DNA from: Pelomonas sp937871895
GTDB taxonomy: Bacteria > Pseudomonadota > Gammaproteobacteria > Burkholderiales > Burkholderiaceae_C
Assembly (NCBI RefSeq): GCF_046348265.1
Contig: NZ_JAXMEO010000005.1
Reading direction: 5' to 3' (one strand)
Length of the DNA: 64,000 nt
The notes beneath the pieces are model-generated. The model made no database searches. It was not told the DNA's origin and saw nothing but the letters and a program-made list of their open reading frames with translations. A program made the position numbers and the translations under genes. Of the stretch, positions 59,932 through 64,000 are shown piece after piece (the stretch's first letter is position 1; every line of letters begins with the position of its first letter).

Positions 59932-62757
59932 CTACTGGCGCAGCAAGCGCACCAGGTCCGCCTCCATCACCGGTTTGGTCAGGAAGCCCTGCATGCCCGC
60001 GTCCTTGGCGGCCTGGCGCTCATGCTCCAGCGCGGCGGCGGTGTAGGCATGGATGGGCAGGGTGGCGGTGGCGGCGTCGGCGCGCAGCAATCGCGTGGCG
60101 CGCAGGCCGTCGATCAAAGGCATGTGCAGGTCCATCAGCACGGCGTCGATGCGCGCGGCCTGCTGGCGGGCCACGTGCACGGCCTGGGCGCCGTCCTCGG
60201 CCGGCAGCACCTCGGCGCCGAGGCGTTGCAGCATGCTGGTGATGATGACCATATTGACCGGGTTGTCCTCGGCCACCAGCACGCGCTTGCCGGCCAGCGG
60301 GTAGCGCTCGCGCGCGGGCGGCTCGGTGGCGGCAGGGTCCAGCGCCGGCAGCGGCAGCTCGACCCAGAAGCGGCTGCCCGTGCGGCCATCGCTCTCCATG
60401 CCGATGCGCCCGCCCATGCGCGTGGCCAGCTCGCGGCAGATGGACAGGCCCAGGCCCGTGCCACCAAAGCGCCGCGTGGTGCTGGCGTCGGCCTGGCTGA
60501 AGGGCTCGAACAAATGGCCCTGGTGCTCGGCCGGCACGCCGCAGCCGGAGTCCCGCACGCTGAAGCGCACCTGGCTGCCCACGCCGCTGGCCACCTCCAG
60601 GTTCACGCTGCCGTGCTCGGTGAACTTGACCGCGTTGGTCAGGAAGTTGCTCAGGATCTGCCGCACCCGCAGCGCGTCGCCGCGCACCATCTGCGGCACG
60701 CCGGGCGCCAGCAGGCAGGCCATCTGCAGCCCACGCTCGCGGCCCAGCACGGCGCTGCCTTCAAAGGTCTTGTGGATGAGTTGGTGCAGGTCGAACTCGG
60801 CGTCCTCGATGTGCAATGCGCCGGCCTCGATCTTGGACAGGTCGAGCACGTTGGAGACCAGCTCGTTGAGCGACTCGGCGGCCGTGCAGAGGTGGCCGAG
60901 GAACTCGTCGCGCCGCGTGTCCTCGGGCGGCATCTGGCGCAGCAGCCGCGCCATGCCGAGCACGCCGTTCAGCGGGGTGCGGATCTCGTGGCTCATGGTG
61001 GCCAGAAAGGCACCTTTGGCGGCGCTGGCGGCCTCGGCCTGGTGCTTGGCGATGGACAGCTCCTGCGCCTGCTGGTGGCGCGCCGTCACGTCCACCGCCA
61101 CCCAGATGTTGAGCGGCTCGGCCGAGTGTTGGAAGCTGGAGAAGGAGTGCGCGTCGGCCGCCGTCTGTGGCATGCGGCGGGTGTTGAACTGCACGGTGAT
61201 GCGCCGGCCGTCGGCACGCAGCAGGTCGCGCTCGAAGGCCAGCGGGTGCTTGGCGATCTGGTCGGCGTTGGGCAGGGGCATGGCGCCGTCGGCCAGGCGC
61301 AGGCGGTCGTCACCAAAGATGCCGAGCCAGTGCGGGTTCATGCGCACGATGTGTTCGCCCCGCATCAGCGCGATGCCGACGCTGGCGTTGTCGAGGATGG
61401 CATCGCCCTCGACGCGCACGCGCTCCAGCTCGGTGAGGTCGTCGCTGTACATGACGATGAGCTGGTCGCCCTCGATCTCGAAGCCGGCGGCGCTGATGCG
61501 CACGTCGGCCCAGCGCTCGTCGGCCAGACGCACCAGGGTGCGGAAGCTGCGCACGCTGCCGTGGGTCAGGATCTCGTCGCGCAGCCGTGCGGGCTCGCCG
61601 GGCTCGGTCCACATGCCCAGCTCCATCGCGCTCTTGCCCACGGCCTGCGTGTGCTCGTAGCCGGTCAGGGTCTCGAAGCCGGGGTTGACGTAGAGCATGC
61701 GGCCGTCCGTCAGGCGCGCCACGCAGATGGCGCCGGGGCTGACGCGGAACACCTGCTCCAGCATTGCACCGGTGCGGGCCTGGGCGCGCTGGGCCTCGTG
61801 CTCGGCCGTCACATCGTGGCTGACGCCGCGCCAGCCGAGGCAGTGGCCGTGTGCGTCGTAACGTGGCTCGGCCGAAGCACGCACCCAGTCCACCCGGCCG
61901 TCGGGCCAGCGCACGCCGTGCAGGCGGTCGCGAAAGGCGCGGCGCCCGAGCAGGTCCTCACGCATCGCCGCCCAGTGCTCGTCCTCGATGAAGTGCGGCC
62001 CGCCAGGCTGGCCGATGCGCATGAAGGCCTCGACGTCACGGCCGCTTTGGGCAAAGGAGGGCGAGACATAGGTGATGCGCAGATCGGCGTCGGCCTCCCA
62101 GTACCAGTCGTTGGCGACGCGCGTCCAGTCGGCCAGGCGTTCCTGATCGCGCAGCGCCAGGGTCAGGCGGTGCGCCATCAGGTGGTGGATCAAGCCCCCC
62201 GCCACCAGGCTGCCCAGCATCAGGGTCAGCTGCACGATCAGCAGCTCGGTCGGGGTCTGGCTCGTCACCGTCACGGCGCTGGCGGCGGGCGCGGTGCTCT
62301 GGTGCAGCAGCAGCAGGGCTGTCACCTGCAGTGCGCACAGCAGCAGCCCGGCGCGCAGGCCGGCCAGGGCCATGGTCAGCGTGACGATGATGGCCGCTGC
62401 GGAGAGGCCCGGCATGTGCAGCCCCAGCCCCGACACATGGGCCACCCAGGCCAGGCCGACGATGGCGCACGCCAGCATCGAGCCCGCACCCAGGCGCGGC
62501 CGCTTGAGGCGCGTGAGGGCGGCGCCTGTGAGGCTGGCCAGCGCAAACACGGCCGCCAGCTCCAGCCGGCGTGGCTGAGCCGCCGGGGAGAGGCCCAGCC
62601 AGGGCGTGGCCCAGGCCAGCACCGCCAGCAGCAGGGCCAGCACGGCGCAGATCAGGCAGGCCGTGAGCGTGGCGTGGCGCCACATCAGGGGCTGATGCTG
62701 GAGCGAGCTTGGGGTGTGCCAACCCGGGATGCGTGTCATCGTCTGGACGCCGGGCAA
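59932..62757 (-). CDS. Hybrid sensor histidine kinase (MASE-like TM, PAS-PAS, HisKA, HATPase, REC)
   Basis: A 941-residue membrane hybrid kinase. Several N-terminal membrane helices (about 25-190) precede two PAS domains or more (NDWYWEADADLRITYVSPSF, then GMLYVNPGFETLTGYE-like text near 370). The HisKA box is ATMSHEIRTPLNGVLGMARLL, the ATPase has GTGLGLSICRELA, and the C-terminal receiver has DNPVN, phospho-acceptor VLMDLHMP and LTKP. No partner regulator gene is adjacent. The first ATG (62757) or the Met six codons later may be the start. Confidence 0.92.
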   Translation of the reverse strand: MPGVQTMTRIPGWHTPSSLQHQPLMWRHATLTACLICAVLALLLAVLAWATPWLGLSPAAQPRRLELAAVFALASLTGAALTRLKRPRLGAGSMLACAIVGLAWVAHVSGLGLHMPGLSAAAIIVTLTMALAGLRAGLLLCALQVTALLLLHQSTAPAASAVTVTSQTPTELLIVQLTLMLGSLVAGGLIHHLMAHRLTLALRDQERLADWTRVANDWYWEADADLRITYVSPSFAQSGRDVEAFMRIGQPGGPHFIEDEHWAAMREDLLGRRAFRDRLHGVRWPDGRVDWVRASAEPRYDAHGHCLGWRGVSHDVTAEHEAQRAQARTGAMLEQVFRVSPGAICVARLTDGRMLYVNPGFETLTGYEHTQAVGKSAMELGMWTEPGEPARLRDEILTHGSVRSFRTLVRLADERWADVRISAAGFEIEGDQLIVMYSDDLTELERVRVEGDAILDNASVGIALMRGEHIVRMNPHWLGIFGDDRLRLADGAMPLPNADQIAKHPLAFERDLLRADGRRITVQFNTRRMPQTAADAHSFSSFQHSAEPLNIWVAVDVTARHQQAQELSIAKHQAEAASAAKGAFLATMSHEIRTPLNGVLGMARLLRQMPPEDTRRDEFLGHLCTAAESLNELVSNVLDLSKIEAGALHIEDAEFDLHQLIHKTFEGSAVLGRERGLQMACLLAPGVPQMVRGDALRVRQILSNFLTNAVKFTEHGSVNLEVASGVGSQVRFSVRDSGCGVPAEHQGHLFEPFSQADASTTRRFGGTGLGLSICRELATRMGGRIGMESDGRTGSRFWVELPLPALDPAATEPPARERYPLAGKRVLVAEDNPVNMVIITSMLQRLGAEVLPAEDGAQAVHVARQQAARIDAVLMDLHMPLIDGLRATRLLRADAATATLPIHAYTAAALEHERQAAKDAGMQGFLTKPVMEADLVRLLRQ

Positions 62758-62870
62758 GCCCGACAGACTCCTAGCCAGGGGTCGGCAGACCTTAGCACGC
62801 AGGTGCCCGCGCGCGCCTCGGGCGCGCCCCGCGCTTGGGGTGTGAATCTTGACGTGCGGCTGCGGCTAGG

Positions 62871-63950
62871 TCAGCGAGTTAAGCGGCGCGCCCACCAGCG
62901 CGCGCCGGCGGTGCCGACCCAGCCCGTCGCCCAGCCGGTGGCTGGCCGCTCCACCCAGCGGTGGAAGACGCCAGCCAGCTGCATCGACAGCCCGAAGCAC
63001 AGCGCCCCGACGCCGAGCACTGCCCAGTCCGGCAGCGCGCTCAGCGCCGCCAGCGCATTGCCGGCCAGCAGCACCGGGAAGTGGATCAGGAAGAGCGCGT
63101 AGGACTCATTGGCCCGGCGCGACCAGTCGCGGCGCGGCCGCAGGTGCCCGGCCTCGGCCACGGCCAGCCACAGCGTCAGCCCCAGCGCCAGGGCCAGACG
63201 GTCGCGCCAGGCCAGCGCCAGCGCCGCAGCCATCAGCAGCAGCACGACGCCAAAGGCCCAGGGCCTGAGCGTGCGCGCGCCCAGCCAGTGCACGCTGGCC
63301 CCAAGCCCATAGGACGCAAAGAAGTAGAGCGCCGTGGCGTCGAGCGAGGGGTCCAGGTTGAACACCCAGGCCGAGCCCAGCGCCAGCCCCAGCACCACGG
63401 CCGGCCCCAGCCACAGCTGGCGCGGGTGCAGACTGAGGTGACGCACCAGCCACAGCAGGCCCAGCAACAGGGCAAACAGCTGCAGGTCCACCGCCACATA
63501 CCAGGCGCCCACCGTCAGCGACTCAAAGCCCAGCAGGCCGTGGGTCAGCGTGGCGTGGGCCAGCAACTGGCCGGGGCTCCAGTCGTCGGGATTGGCCAGC
63601 TCAGGCAGCACCGGCGCCACCACGGCGGAGACCAGCAGGGTCAGCAGCAGGGCGGCCACAAAGGGCAGGGTCAGGCGCAGGTAGCGCTTGATCAGCGCCG
63701 CCGGAACGGCAGTGGCCAGCGCCTGGCCGCGGGGTGACAACGCCCGAGCGCTCAGGAAACCACCCACCACCAGGAAGGCCTGAACCGCCATGCGCCCGTA
63801 GTCGTGCACGGCACCGGCCAAGCCAGGCAGCAGGCCATGCGCGGCGCGGCTGACGGGGCCGTAGCTGACGAGGTGATGCAAAACGATGCACTGCGCCGCA
63901 AGCGCCTTGAGGGCGTCCACGTGCGGCAGTCGGCGGGAGGCTGTCGACAT
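62871..63950 (-). CDS. Acyltransferase family 3 membrane protein
   Basis: Integral membrane acyltransferase of the OafA/OpgC type, which transfers acyl groups to sugars or polysaccharides. The 359-residue protein starting MSTASRRLPHVDALKALAAQCIVLHHL has the family N-terminus, with His in VLHHLVSYG and R in IKRYLRLTLP, and about ten membrane helices. ATG at 63950 is preferred to the TTG at 63968, which falls inside a terminator stem tract. The acceptor is unknown. Confidence 0.88.
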   Translation of the reverse strand: MSTASRRLPHVDALKALAAQCIVLHHLVSYGPVSRAAHGLLPGLAGAVHDYGRMAVQAFLVVGGFLSARALSPRGQALATAVPAALIKRYLRLTLPFVAALLLTLLVSAVVAPVLPELANPDDWSPGQLLAHATLTHGLLGFESLTVGAWYVAVDLQLFALLLGLLWLVRHLSLHPRQLWLGPAVVLGLALGSAWVFNLDPSLDATALYFFASYGLGASVHWLGARTLRPWAFGVVLLLMAAALALAWRDRLALALGLTLWLAVAEAGHLRPRRDWSRRANESYALFLIHFPVLLAGNALAALSALPDWAVLGVGALCFGLSMQLAGVFHRWVERPATGWATGWVGTAGARWWARRLTR

Positions 63951-63966
63951 GCGAGAAAGAACAGGC

Positions 63967-63994
63967 AAAAAAGCGGGCCTGCAACAGCAGGCCC
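63967..63994 (-). terminator. Rho-independent terminator of the gene beyond the right edge
   Basis: On the minus strand, GGGCCTGC pairs with GCAGGCCC around a 4-base loop and is followed by GC and six T. It belongs to a leftward gene outside the window and ends just before the acyltransferase gene. Confidence 0.88.
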
Positions 63995-64000
63995 GGGTTT

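Noticed and set aside
59785..63102. 1105-codon open frame opposite the histidine kinase
   Set aside because: Starts inside the WYL regulator gene and covers three real genes; Gln/His/Gly/Ala-biased antisense text.

Overview
The window is high-GC DNA from a betaproteobacterium, most likely a burkholderialean of the Roseateles/Mitsuaria/Rubrivivax type. This is inferred from gene order, codon use and protein style; no search was run. It spans the chromosomal origin: dnaA-dnaN-gyrB run leftward and rpmH-rnpA-yidD-yidC-mnmE run rightward from a dnaA/rpmH spacer with DnaA boxes. Further DnaA-box-like sites lie in an unusual internal insertion of rnpA.

Layout. 1-5383: a type I restriction-modification locus (hsdM plus an AlbA_2/Schlafen-like ATPase) in which a deletion appears to have joined the first part of hsdS, out of frame, to the interior of hsdR. 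5592-15714: origin and housekeeping block. 16015-22665: a TonB-dependent receptor, a JmjC-like cupin protein, a lipoprotein, and the divergent pobA/AraC-regulator pair for 4-hydroxybenzoate. 22711-27847: accessory and decaying DNA, with a lipoprotein esterase and a twice-frameshifted tandem copy, a nucleotidyltransferase C-terminal remnant, a dead IS110-family transposase, an integron attC-like site and structured repeats. 27848-42205: a beta-glucan utilisation locus (two GH16, one GH1, ABC sugar importer without ATPase, tryptophan-halogenase-like flavoprotein, TonB receptor, LacI regulator, GPH-family sugar symporter). 42344-64000: proC, gshA, two tandem diguanylate cyclases, a Yej-type peptide ABC importer with two binding proteins, a PspC protein, a lipase-like hydrolase, a ClpP paralogue, a GDT1-type Mn exporter, a TfoX_C protein, a WYL regulator, a hybrid histidine kinase and an acyltransferase.

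How it works together. The central locus reads as one regulon. Secreted or lipid-anchored GH16 enzymes cut beta-1,3(4)-glucans, the TonB receptor imports oligosaccharides, the ABC importer or symporter takes them into the cytoplasm, and GH1 releases glucose. The LacI protein probably acts at two overlapping operator-like palindromes upstream of the receptor.

The most novel signal is a family of about 215-230 bp intergenic elements (four copies, both orientations). They share a core, but their stems differ in sequence while staying base-paired. Two copies sit head-to-head between the two sugar permease genes.
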